From the NCBI GenBank assembly GCA_016098155.1, contig JAAAJB010000227.1, forward strand, positions 6,188 to 51,900: a stretch of 45,713 nt of DNA, in the 5' to 3' direction. The position numbers were made by a program, and so were the translations under genes. This document shows positions 1-10,500 of this stretch, piece after piece. The notes below the pieces were generated by a model. The model saw only the letters and a list, made by a program, of their open reading frames with translations, had not been told where the DNA came from and did not search any database. The stretch's first letter is position 1, and every line of letters begins with the position of its first letter. This stretch comes from Actinomortierella ambigua (Eukaryota; Mortierellomycota; Mortierellomycetes; Mortierellales; Mortierellaceae).

Positions 1-2
1 AA

Positions 3-531
3 GGGCAAGGGGTCGATCAGAGCGACATCGAGGCATTCAAGTGGTACACCAAGGCAGCCGAGCAGGGATATGCGGATGCAGAGTACAACCTTGGAGCGAT
101 GTACAATCAAGGACAAGGGGTCGATCGGAGCGACATCGAAGCAGTCAAATGGTATACCAAGGCTGCTGAGCAAGGGCATAAATACGCAGAGGACAGCCTA
201 CGAACAATGCACGAACGTATGACATGGACTCCATCAAAATGAGGGCAAGGCGGCTTGGGGGTACATCCACGCAGCTGCGCAGGAGAGTGTTGCTGCTCAT
301 GGTATCTTGACTAGTGGCATGATCTCAAGAATTAAAAAAAAAATAAATAAACATTACATTACGTTGCCAGGGAGCCGGGCAGGGATACGCAGCAGCACGT
401 GTGACCCCGCACGGATGTACTGCAAAGGCGTTAGTACCATAACGAGCATGAGCAAGGCGATTCGGTTGTTCAGGAAGGCCGCTGCGCAATGACGCGCAGA
501 TACCCAGGCCTGTATGAGAATTCTTCGATAG
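3..531 (+). pseudogene. Decayed 3' end of a Sel1-repeat protein gene
   Basis: The window opens inside a reading frame that gives one full and one nearly full Sel1-like repeat of about 36 residues (KWYTKAAEQG, YNLGAMYNQG) and stops with TGA at 240-242. The Sel1 signal then continues in another frame (KAAWGYIHAAAQ from about 247, then AIRLFRKAAAQ up to 489). That frame meets a TGA at 490-492 exactly where the repeat expects Gly after AAAQ, and repeat-like residues (RADTQACMRILR) run on to a TAG at 529-531. Between the two shifted pieces is an A-rich stretch (about 331-360). Sel1 repeats are helical TPR-like modules used for protein-protein contacts. I read the whole tail as the frameshifted, nonsense-mutated end of a longer repeat gene that starts upstream of the window. 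The first 80 codons alone could still be a functional C-terminus, so the upstream gene may be alive but shortened. Confidence 0.75.
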
Positions 532-2358
532 CTTTGAATTAAAGTACGCTATACACTATCGGGGTACTGGTGGTGGCCGAGGGATTCCAACTCACACCTA
601 AGCCAACATGGTCGCGGCCACGGAGTGTTGATGCTTTGACATGGATTTAAAACGGAGCTGCTCGCCTGTAGTGCTACTCATCTGCTGCCTCTCTCCACTA
701 CGGGAGTATCCTGGTAGCTTTGGGGTTGGCTGGTTTGGTATTTTGGCACCATTGAATGCTCCGGGTGTACGAGAAATGCGGCGATTATGTAGCCTGATTT
801 TTGCTCCCATAGGATGACTTGATAGTTGGCTCCTCACTCAACTTCAGGACAGGAAGCATGAGCTGATGTATTGTCACTCACGAAGCGATGGGTACGCAAG
901 TGGAGTCTTCATGGCCTTACAATGGGAGTCGTGTTTACTTGCCCTCATGTCCACCCTTACTCTTGAAATTTTCACGTCGACTGTCAATTCAAACCCCTTG
1001 TCTTCTCGTGGAGGCCTTCGTCTCGCGTAAAACGTCTCTCGTGTTTGTTTGCAAATAAATGCACTTTCCTATTTTAGTCCGCTTTCTGAGAATCACAATA
1101 TGGCTTAACCAGACGCCAGAGGCGATGGTGCTGGAGTTCGAAGTGGAGGGCGGCGATGGCAATACGGGTAGTAGTGGACGACTGGAGGGGCACTTTCTTG
1201 GCTTGTTGGGGACGCGAAAGACGTAGGTCAATAAAGTTGAGGAGGAAACGACGTCGAAAGTTGCTTTTTTTTTCTCTTGCCATCAAGAAAGAGGCACAAA
1301 GTTAATGGCCCAACTTTACTGTGTCTGTGTCTTGTTCGGGCGATTAAAGATAGGGAAACTTGGATGGTTGAACGCAGAGGGGCTGAAAGCGCAAGAGAAT
1401 GGGCATTCGTTTCTTTGCAGGCGCAAAACGTGAAAGGGGAGACGAAACCTCACATTGAGGAGATAAAGGGACTACGGAGGAGGGCCCTCCAAGGACCCAT
1501 CGTGGCAAAGACTCTACAACGCGGTGCTCTGGAGACCAAGACAAAGAAACGCAATGAATTGGTGTAGGACGTCTACTGCGTCATGAAAGAATCACCCGTG
1601 TAGGACATCGTCGACGAAGGCCACATACAGTAAGAGCTACCCTTCTTTGATGTACGCACAAAGAGCTGTACGCACGAGCACGCGCTGTGTAGGCAACAAT
1701 CTCACAAAGGAGCAACCCAAACTAAAGCTCTATAGAGACAACTGGCAGCCAGATTAATCGTAGCTCTTTCGCTATCAGAAAACCCGCTCTCTCCAGACTC
1801 GTAACCCCACCAAAATAAAGTAGATCGGGAATATATAAGCTTGATAAATGATTCAACGCTGTTTGTCTTCATCGTGAGAGAACAGAGTGTAAGCTTTTTA
1901 CTTATGGACTGCAATGAAGAGTACGATGGCACTCTACGGCACCGCATAAACGTGTGTTGGGCACTGCAGCGCTCTTGCATGTTCACCGTCCAACATTAGT
2001 CAGTCGCATTTGCTCCACACCCGCACCACTATCGTCAAAACATTCCAATGCACGACTCTTACTGGGCTGACAAAAGACTCTCATATGCCATCACCAGTGC
2101 TGATATATCTCACATGAAACAGCCACTCAAAGTCGAAACCAAAGGGAGTTTGGCTGTGCAACAAGAAGTGCGGCTAATCGATCGAGTGCCACTAAAACGG
2201 CAAGATCACATGATCTTTGGCAGCAAAAGTGGAATTGAAATTTGAAGAACGAACACCCAAAGTGCCATTTTCTAAACTTGTTATCCCTATTCTTTCTCAG
2301 GACCGACTCTTTCCCCTTTACAACAACCCTCCTCTTCAATAAGCAACTTCGTCTGACC
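532..2358. other. Intergenic region with no supported gene apart from the repeat at 1086-1201
   Basis: Several open frames of 60-96 codons occur on both strands, but none shows a recognisable domain, a good start context or compositional bias. The one notable segment is the dispersed repeat at 1086-1201. The last 120 bases (2240-2358) are pyrimidine-rich and probably hold the promoter and leader of the ABC transporter gene. Confidence 0.6.
1086..1201 (-). repeat. Dispersed repeat, copy B (pairs with 43541-43654)
   Basis: On the minus strand this stretch aligns end to end with plus-strand 43541-43654, by eye at roughly three bases in four or better and with only single-base gaps. Shared blocks include AACTCCAGCAC, GTCCACTACT and ATCGCC. 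Copy B lies inside a small open frame (ATG at 1283, stop at 1074-1076, 69 residues, basic N-terminus MAREKKSNFRRR). Within the aligned part, both copies can be read as R-x-x-IA-x-x-HF-x-LQH-x-RL. It could be the remnant of a small coding element or of a gene family. I do not recognise the protein. Confidence 0.65.
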
Positions 2359-5300
2359 ATGCATCCCACAATACGCCTGGGGGTGTCTCTGGCTGCGCTG
2401 GCGTCAGCCCTGTGCTCGGTGGTTAGTGCTGCTGCAGGCGTTGCAGCGTCACCGTCGTCGTCACCGTGGGGGCTCGATGCCGGCCTGCATGTTCCAGAGC
2501 CGCGCGACATGCTTCTGAATGCGAATGCGAAGAATGGGTATTCACTGGCGAGCCCATTGCTAGCGGGACCCGACCGGCCACCAGAGTGCCCACCGTGTTT
2601 CAACTGTCAGCTGGAGGCGTTCAAGTGTTCACACTTTGCAGAGTGCAACCAGTTTGACGGTCGCTGTATTTGTCCAGATGGTTTTGGAGGCGATAACTGC
2701 TCTGTACCAGGCAAGTTTCCTGCTCTCTCTCTCTCTTTTTCTTTGGTTTTCGTGTAGTTGTGAGTAAGGGTGTGGAGCCGGGTGGGGTCGGTTCACAAGC
2801 CCTTTGGGGGAGGGTAGTGATAGGATGACGAGAAGTGGTTTGTGGGAAGGTATCCTAATATCGTATGCATTCGCTAGCAGTGCATGTTCCTGGGGAGGGT
2901 TTGAACCTTATATTCCACTTGCGAATGTTCGTCACCAACTGATCACCTGGTCATGTCAGTGGGGGGGGGGCGTCTACACACTCCCTTTTTTCCTTTGTCT
3001 CTCTCTCCCCAACAAACATGGCAAGCATAACAACAAACCCTGAAGAGAGAGAGAGAGACAGAGAGCTGGTGTTCATGCTGAGGAAAAAAAAAAAAAAGAC
3101 GTTGACAAGCGATTCTTCTCTCCTGCCTCTCTGTCCCCTCTTTCCCTCTCTAACCCCCTTTTTTTCTGTCTCGCCCCAATCATCACATAAAACTAACATC
3201 TACCAACTCTTTTTTTTTCCTTCTGTAACTAGTCTGTGGAGGTCTTTCAGACGGCAAGGATCGGCCCAAGCGCGAGGAGCAATCTTGCAAGTGCAAGGAC
3301 GGTTGGACAGGCATCAACTGCAATGGCAAGTCATAGGTGTCTTAGGATTGGTGCACAGAGCGTAATGACGTCCTGAACGGACGAATATTTGATCTTTTTT
3401 TCTTGGCTGACACCACTCTTTTTTCTTTCCTCTTTTCATTGGTTTTGGGGCCAATAGTGTGCGCAAGTGACAATGCGTGCGACTCTTTGGTCCCCACGGG
3501 CAAGAACGGCACCTGCTACTCAGGCGGACTGACGGTGCACGAGAACTTTCAACAATGCCGCGTGACAAGTAATGTTTTTTTTTTCTCTGTTCCCTTCCCT
3601 TCTTCTGCTTCCTTCGCAATCGATGAGCCAACGCATTCAGCCCCCACAGAGAAGGGAAGAGAGGAGTGAGGAAGTGGCGACACTGCACTAATTTTCATTT
3701 CGTGCTCTCTCTCCTTTCTGTGTCAACAAAAAAAACGCCAGATCGCAAGATTCTGGATACGCTCGGACCTGATCAACCTCCGGCCATCACATTCAACTGC
3801 AATGGCCAGAACAAAACGTGCGACTTTCAATGTAAGCGAAAGGAGTGATAAAAAAGCCACTGTGATGTCTCGTTGCATGAGGATCAACGAACCTTTTCCC
3901 TCGTTGAACCCCTGGAACTAACGGTCCTCTTATGCGCGCAACTTTTTTTTCCTCAACCCCTTGTTCTCACATGACACAATAGTTTGGGTAGCAGAAGAAG
4001 AGTCGTTTTACTGCCATCTGGATGGGTGTGAATTTGGTCAGGGTAAGCGAAGGACGACGAGGAGAATATGAGCTACACTTTAGGCATGGGTTGCAATGTC
4101 AATGTAGGAAGACGATATTGAGTCCGAAAACCCCCTCACCCCTTTTCTGTCCCCTCTCTACTCTATTTCTCTTTATTCCCACATTGCGTCACCATTAGAT
4201 GTGAAGCATGACAAGATCATCAACACGTACAAGTGTCCCAATATCAAGTGCTCATGCGTTCCTGACCGCATGCTTTGCGGCAAGGATGGCAGCATCAGTA
4301 AGTGAGCCTCCTATCCTAATTGTTTTTGTTTCTACAGCGTACCTGACTCTATAGGAATTCTCAGATGTATCCCTTCTCACGCCTAAATTTTTTTATTTAA
4401 TTAATTATTATAGATATTGATGATTTCTTGGAGGAGGAGATCCATGGACCCGCCGAGTTTGAGTGTACAGATGCCAAGACCTGCGTGTTCACGGAGCCGG
4501 CGATGAACGATCTGATCGAGACGATGTTTGGTGACCCGGCGATTTACCTGGACTGTTTTAGTGGCGAATGTCTGCACTATACGCAAGTGCCAGGATTCGA
4601 GCGTCCTCCCCGCCCAGACTATACGATTGCAATCATCTTGTCCATCGGAGGCGTGGTCTTATTCCTGGTTGGCCTCGGTTTGGGTGTTTGGTATCTGGCC
4701 AAGAAGTCGGCCAACTCTGGAGAGGGATATATTGCCCTGCCAGACGACGAGGCCGCCAAACTGATGGCCGAGCATATCCCGGCAGCGCTCATGTTCCGCC
4801 ACATGGGGTACACTGTGGGCGAGAAGGACGTGCTTCGGAATGTTAATGGTATCGTCAAACCAGGCCAGGTGATGGCGATCATGGGCGCCAGTGGTGCGGG
4901 CAAGACGTCGCTGTTGGACATCTTGGCACGACGACACAAGTCGGGGATTGTGACGGGCCACATGTACGTGAACGGACGGACGGTGTCGAACCATCAATAC
5001 AAGCGTGTGGTAGGCTATGTGGATCAAGAAGACACGCTCATGTCGACGCTGACCGTGTACGAGACGATTCTGTACTCAGCCCTGTTGCGGTTGCCCCGGG
5101 ACATGTCGTTTGCTGCGAAGCGGTTCCGCGTGATGGAGACGATGTCTGAGCTTGGGATTTTGAGCATCAAAGATGTCAAGATTGGCGCGAGTGGGCAGCG
5201 GTCCATCTCTGGTGGTGAGAAGCGACGTGTGTCGATTGCCTGTGAGCTGGTGACGTCGCCCTCGATCTTGTTCCTGGATGAGCCGACCTCTGGTCTAGAT

Positions 5301-7169
5301 TCGTACAATGCCTACAATGTGATTGAATGTCTGGTGACACTGGCTCGCAACTACAACCGGACCGTGATCTGCACGATTCATCAGCCCCGGTCCAATATCT
5401 TTGCCCTGTTTGACCAGCTGGTCTTGTTGGCCAAGGGCCATCTCGTCTACTCCGGTGAGACCCGCCTTTTGAGCCATCATCTGCGCAGCATGGGTCACCC
5501 GTGCCCCGAAGGGTTCAACATGGCCGATTATATCCTCGACCTGACCATGTACAAGGGTCGTCGTGATGACTCGGATGGATCGACGGATCTGCTAGGCCGA
5601 CGACAGGGTGAGGACGATGATGATGATGATGATCAGCAAGGACTGACACCGTTGACAGGGTTGTCACGTCGACGCCAGCACCCAAGTGTCCAGGACGAGC
5701 AGGAGCAGCTTTTGTACGGCACACCCACCACAGCGATGGACCCGAATAACACGACGACTGCCTCTGGTAGCGGCGGTGGCAGCCAGCCGCCGACGCCGTT
5801 TGGACATGAGGCCGTGCAATGGGCGCGAGAGCTGGAATCGCGGCAGAATAATGTGAGCAGCGGCAGCAGCAACACGGCTGCCGGTAGCAATGCAGGCGGT
5901 GGAGGACGGACAGGTGGTGGATCGACGACGATTGGCATGGACAACAACAACAGGATGGGCCTGTCGCGCGAGGGCACACCACGACCCCGTCATATCGAGA
6001 TTGAGGACCCGACAGTGATCAGCCCGCATCTGCAGTCGCTGGTGGAAGGGTTCAAGCAGAGCCGGATCCTGCATGATGTCGAACAGGAGATTGATGGCGC
6101 CGTGGAGGCGAGCACGGGGGTCAACGGTGCTAGCGGTAGCAGCGGCAACAATAGCAACAACGGTGGTGGAGATGGCACATCGTCGTCACGGTCGGGAACG
6201 CCGCTTGGTGCCCAGGGTTCGATCTACAGCAACGGTAACGGTAACAACGGTGGATTGGTGGACAGCAGCAGTCCATTCCAGATGGTCGGCCCGCATGGCA
6301 AGGTGATGTTGTCGTCGCACAAGCGAGTGTCGTGGTGGACGCAGTTCCGGATTCTCGCGGACCGGACGCTGAAGAACATTTACCGAGACCCGATGCTGAT
6401 GTTGGCGCACTATTGCATGTCGATCTTTTTGGGACTGTTGTGCGGTGCGCTGTTCTTCAAGGTGACGAACGACATTCCGGGTTTCCAGAACCGGATGGGT
6501 GTCTTCTTCTTCATGTGCTCGCTCTTTGGGTTCTCGTGCCTGTCGATCCTGCCCTCGTTTGCCCATGAGCGGATCCTGTTTGTGCGGGAGCGGGCCAATG
6601 GGTACTATTCACCGGTGACGTACTTTACGACGAAGGTGCTGTTTGATATTGTGCCGCTGCGGGTGGTGCCGCCGATGCTGATGGGCCTGATTGTGTACAG
6701 CATGGTCGGGCTCGTGGAGGGGTGGAAGGAGTTTGGCAAGTTTTTCCTGGTGCTGGTGCTGTTTAATTTCACGGCGTCGGGCCTGTGTCTGATGATGGGC
6801 ATTATGTTTGAGACGTTGGGTGTGGCGAATCTGATGAGCAGCCTGGTCATGCTGTTCTCGATGCTGTTTGGCGGTCTGCTGTTGAACAAGGAGTCGATTT
6901 CGGCCAAGCTGTCGTGGTTGCAGGATTTGTCGTTCTTCAACTTTGCGTTTGAGGCGCTGTTGGTGAACGAGATCACCTACCTGCAGCTGATCCAGAAGAA
7001 TGCCGAGTATGGCCTTGAGATTGATGTGCCCGGTGCCGTCATCTTGTGGACGTTTGGCTTCAACTCGGGCGCCTATTGGACCGATGTGCGCAATCTGGCC
7101 ATCATGGCCTTTACGTTCTTCTTTGTCGCCTTCCTCTGGCTTCAGTTCCGCGTCAATGAGCGACGATAA
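2359..7169 (+). CDS. ABCG-type ABC transporter with EGF-like N-terminal domain (ADP1-like)
   Basis: Exons: 2359-2710, 3233-3325, 3458-3568, 3742-3831, 3983-4042, 4199-4297, 4414-7169 (1186 residues). The ATG at 2359 starts a clear signal peptide. An in-frame ATG at 2242 would add 39 residues that read like leader. Order: signal peptide; cysteine-rich EGF-like modules ([24 protein letters not shown]) to about residue 320; membrane segment about 340-364; nucleotide-binding domain with Walker A GASGAGKT (426-433), signature SGGEKRR (from 534), Walker B LFLDEP (D557) and H591; a Gly/Ser/Asn-rich linker of roughly 250 residues with an Asp run; ABC2-type membrane domain from about 905 to the end. 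This reverse NBD-TMD order with a lumenal cysteine-rich head matches yeast Adp1. One NBD makes it a half-transporter that must dimerise. The substrate is unknown. All six introns are phase 1 and the first two are GC-AG (G|GCAAGT). Confidence 0.93.
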
Positions 7170-7569
7170 AACAAACAACAAGAGGAAGAAGAAGAAAACA
7201 AAGGATAACATCCATTCTCTCATACTCACCCACCACAATACCAAGTAGCCGATGCAGTTCTTTTTTTTCTTTGTTTTCGTTTTATTTTTTCGTTTTTGCC
7301 TATTGATAATAATGGATTTTCCATGCGTTTAACGATGATGTGTTCTTTAATGTGGAAAGAGATGCAGATAGATAGATTAGGTGTGAATATGAGATATATG
7401 TGGAAGGGGGCATTCAGACAAAAAGATGGGTGCTGTCACATTGAGCGTGGTCCCTTTCTTTTTCTTGTTTTTTTTTCTTTCTTAGATGTGTCTATGGCTG
7501 TTTGCAAACAACTCGGGATCAGGAGGCATGATTGTACTGTTGTTGTTGATGAGGATGGTGGACATCAGA
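7170..7569. other. Convergent 3' intergenic region
   Basis: AT-rich spacer between the stop codons of two convergent genes (ABC transporter at 7169, minus-strand gene at 7570). It has T-rich runs (7260-7290, 7455-7480) suitable for 3'-end formation and no convincing coding potential. Open frames continuing into it from the minus-strand gene are shadows of its poly-Q codons. Confidence 0.6.
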
Positions 7570-10500
7570 CTAGTTGTGTTCGTATTCTTGTTGGTGCAGG
7601 TGATATTGTTCACCAAGTTGTTGTGGTTGTTGTTGCTGTTGTTGGTTGGAGTGGAACATTGCTTGGTGGTTGGATTGCTGTTCTTGATCGCCTTGTTCTT
7701 CATCAGAAGTTGAGTGGCCGTCAAAGTAGAAATGCGATGACTGCGACGAGCGACGCGAAGATGAGATCACCGACTGGCGAACCCCGGCATGGTCACCATC
7801 ACCACCACCACTAATGCCAGCACGTCGAGGCGATGTCGAGCGCGAGCGGGAGCGGGAGTGTGACAGCGAACGTGAGCGCGAACGCGAACGCGAGGACACA
7901 AACGAATCCGAGGGAGACACGGAACGTTGGGTCCGCCGGCGTCCACGTGTGGCAGTACCAGTCGAAGAAGATGACGACGACGACGAGGAGGAAGGGGACA
8001 CGGAACGCTGACTAGAGCGGCGGCGAGGACGACGGCGGTGGGAAAGTACTCGACGAGGACGATCGGCCAGCGAGGACGAAGAATCGGCGGCGTGCCCCTC
8101 CTCCGAGTCGGACGATGAGGTGGCGGAATCGGACGACGACGACGAAGCATCGCTATCGTCGTACGAACCCGATCCGGAACCTGGTCCGTGGTTGGGGTCC
8201 CATGTCTTGCGCTTCCACTGACGTTGGCGGACGCGAGGCTCGCGGGCCTTGACAGGGGTGGCAAGGACATCCACGTCGTGGTTGTTGTTATCATCATCAT
8301 CATCATCGTTTTCATCGCTGTCGCTGTTGCTGTCGCTATGGCTGCTGTGGCTGTGGGTAGTAACATCGCGCCCATCGTCGATGGGCTCATGCATGATGGT
8401 GTCCATGTGGTCTGCAGCGGCCGTGGGGATTGGTGTGGCAGCCACCTCAAGCTCATCAAGATCACTGTTGTTTCCAACATCACCATCCTCGCTCTCGCTG
8501 CTGGAACCACTGATGCTGAGAGGGTGGCGTGGCTTGACATCGGCCTCGAGGATACGATGAGCTGCTGCTGCCTCCAAGGACTGAGGGAAGGCCTCAGGAT
8601 GAGAGAGATCGGATGGCTCCTGGGGAATTACCTCGCGCTCCAGCTCCTGGTCCTGGTCATACACCGAGGGCTGCTGCTGCTGCTGCTGCTGCTGTTGCAG
8701 CTGTTGTAGTTGCAGCTGCTCCTGCCCCTCATGATGTTCATGCTCCAGTAGTGTCTGGTCATGCTCACGCTCTTGCTGCTGCTGCTGCTGCTGCTGCTCC
8801 TGCTGTTCCTGCTGTTCCTGCTCGAGTTCCTCATCCCAGTTCTCCAAATCGCGGGTCTGGCGTTTGGAGATCCACGAGTCTGTCGCCGTAAAGTCGCTAG
8901 TGGCAGAGGCAGCACTGCTGAGCATGCTGAGCATGGACGCACGAGGGTTACCCTCGTGATCACCACCACCACCACCGTGACTACCTGGAGTGTTTGGGTA
9001 ATTGGTATTGGTATTGGTGGTTGTGGTGGTGGTGACGGTGCTGAAAGAGGACGAGCTGATGGAGGACGACAGACTCAGTCGACTCTGACGCATTGGATGG
9101 CGAGGTGGGCGCAGCGGATGCTGTTGTTGGATCAAAGGATCCGACTGGTCCACGGCCACTGTCGTCATCATCGACATGCGGAAGGGTACGGCCATGGGCA
9201 GATCCTCAAAGTGTACGTGCTGCTCCTCGCTCTTCTCTGTGGGCGTACCAGGGGTGGGCGATGGTACTGCGATGGAGGCTGATGGGGATGGTGGGGGCGG
9301 TGGGGTCCTGGTCGACCTGGTCGACCTGGTGGAGAGAACGCTCATCCTGTTGTCTGTGACCGTGGTGAGGTCGATCTTGTTGTCCACCAAAGCCGTGGCG
9401 GCAGCTGCCGTGGGGAACAACGCACGCTTTGCATTCTCGTCGTAGGAGGACGAAAGCTGCTGCTGCTGCTGTTGCTGCTGAGGGATTGAGATGACCGACA
9501 GTCGGTTGGCAGCATCGCCTGCGATCGACTCATGTTCCGATGCCGAGTCGTACGCGTAATAGTCATAGATACTGTCGGCATACATGGATTTCACTGATTG
9601 ACGCTCAGACAGCATGGAATTCTGTCGGGCAATCACAGCCGGGAGGGGACTAGCTGGTGGCTGAATCGTCATCGTCGTCGTTGTTGTTGTCGCTGTCGCT
9701 CCTGTAGGCGTGGGCAAAGGAGCCGATGGGGCCGACAACAAGTCGATCTGGGTGCCGTTAACTGACATGATGGTGGTGGATTGACTGGATGACCGTGCAC
9801 TATTAGGTCCCGAGGAAAAGGATGAGGATGAGGAGGTCTCTGTGGGTGGCTGAGGCAAGGGAGCATTGACCTTATCCTTGCTCGATGCAGCTGCAGCTGC
9901 AGCAGCGCCAGTGAGCAGGGATGCCAGGCCACCAATAGAGGCACTTCGGAAAAGCTCCAGTGGGGATTTGGGGCTAGTTGAGTTGGCACGCTTGATTGGC
10001 GACAAGGGACGGATGGGCAATGCCACCTTGAGCGGTGGTCGCAGGCTTGAGGTCGAGGACGAGGTATTCTCTGATTGCTCGGCCTCAATACCAGATTCTG
10101 CAGCTATTTTTTTTTTCGCGAATGTGAAAATGGTTTGACATTAGTCATGTATTATCTTTGGTCTCAGGAAGGAGAACGCCAAAGACACATCAAAGTACAG
10201 CCCTGTTAACAGCGGATAAAATATCCCATACCTTCCGTGGGCAGAGCAGGCAGCGACTTGCCAGTCAGAGACATCTGGGCCAGGACGGCATCCAAACGAC
10301 CATGAATATCCAGATCTCGGGTAAGGATCTTGTTGGAGCCATCATGCGTGGGCGTTGCTGGCTCCAACGAGATACCGAGACCGACCGGTATGGATTGTTG
10401 CAGTTGTGACTCTTCGTTGTCACCGAGTTGCATACGGCCATCGTCACCTTGGCGCTTGATACTGCGCTTCACCGACGGCTGGCGGACCAGCATTTGGGCG

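Noticed and set aside
1277..1567. 96-codon plus-strand frame
   Set aside because: No domain, no splice or promoter support, and partly overlaps the open frame around the dispersed repeat on the other strand.
2242..2358. Upstream in-frame ATG of the ABC transporter
   Set aside because: The added 39 residues read as C/T-rich leader and would place the signal peptide internally.
2880..2915. Possible tRNA T-arm on the minus strand (GGTTCAAACC)
   Set aside because: The flanking bases do not form a five-pair stem and no anticodon or acceptor arm is present; it lies inside an intron.
7767..8540. 257-codon minus-strand frame
   Set aside because: Alternative frame of the SR/Ser-rich part of the same exon; only low-complexity sequence.
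8640..8830. Regular CAG/CTG repeats resembling an array
   Set aside because: Trinucleotide poly-Q codons inside a coding exon, without spacers; not a CRISPR array.
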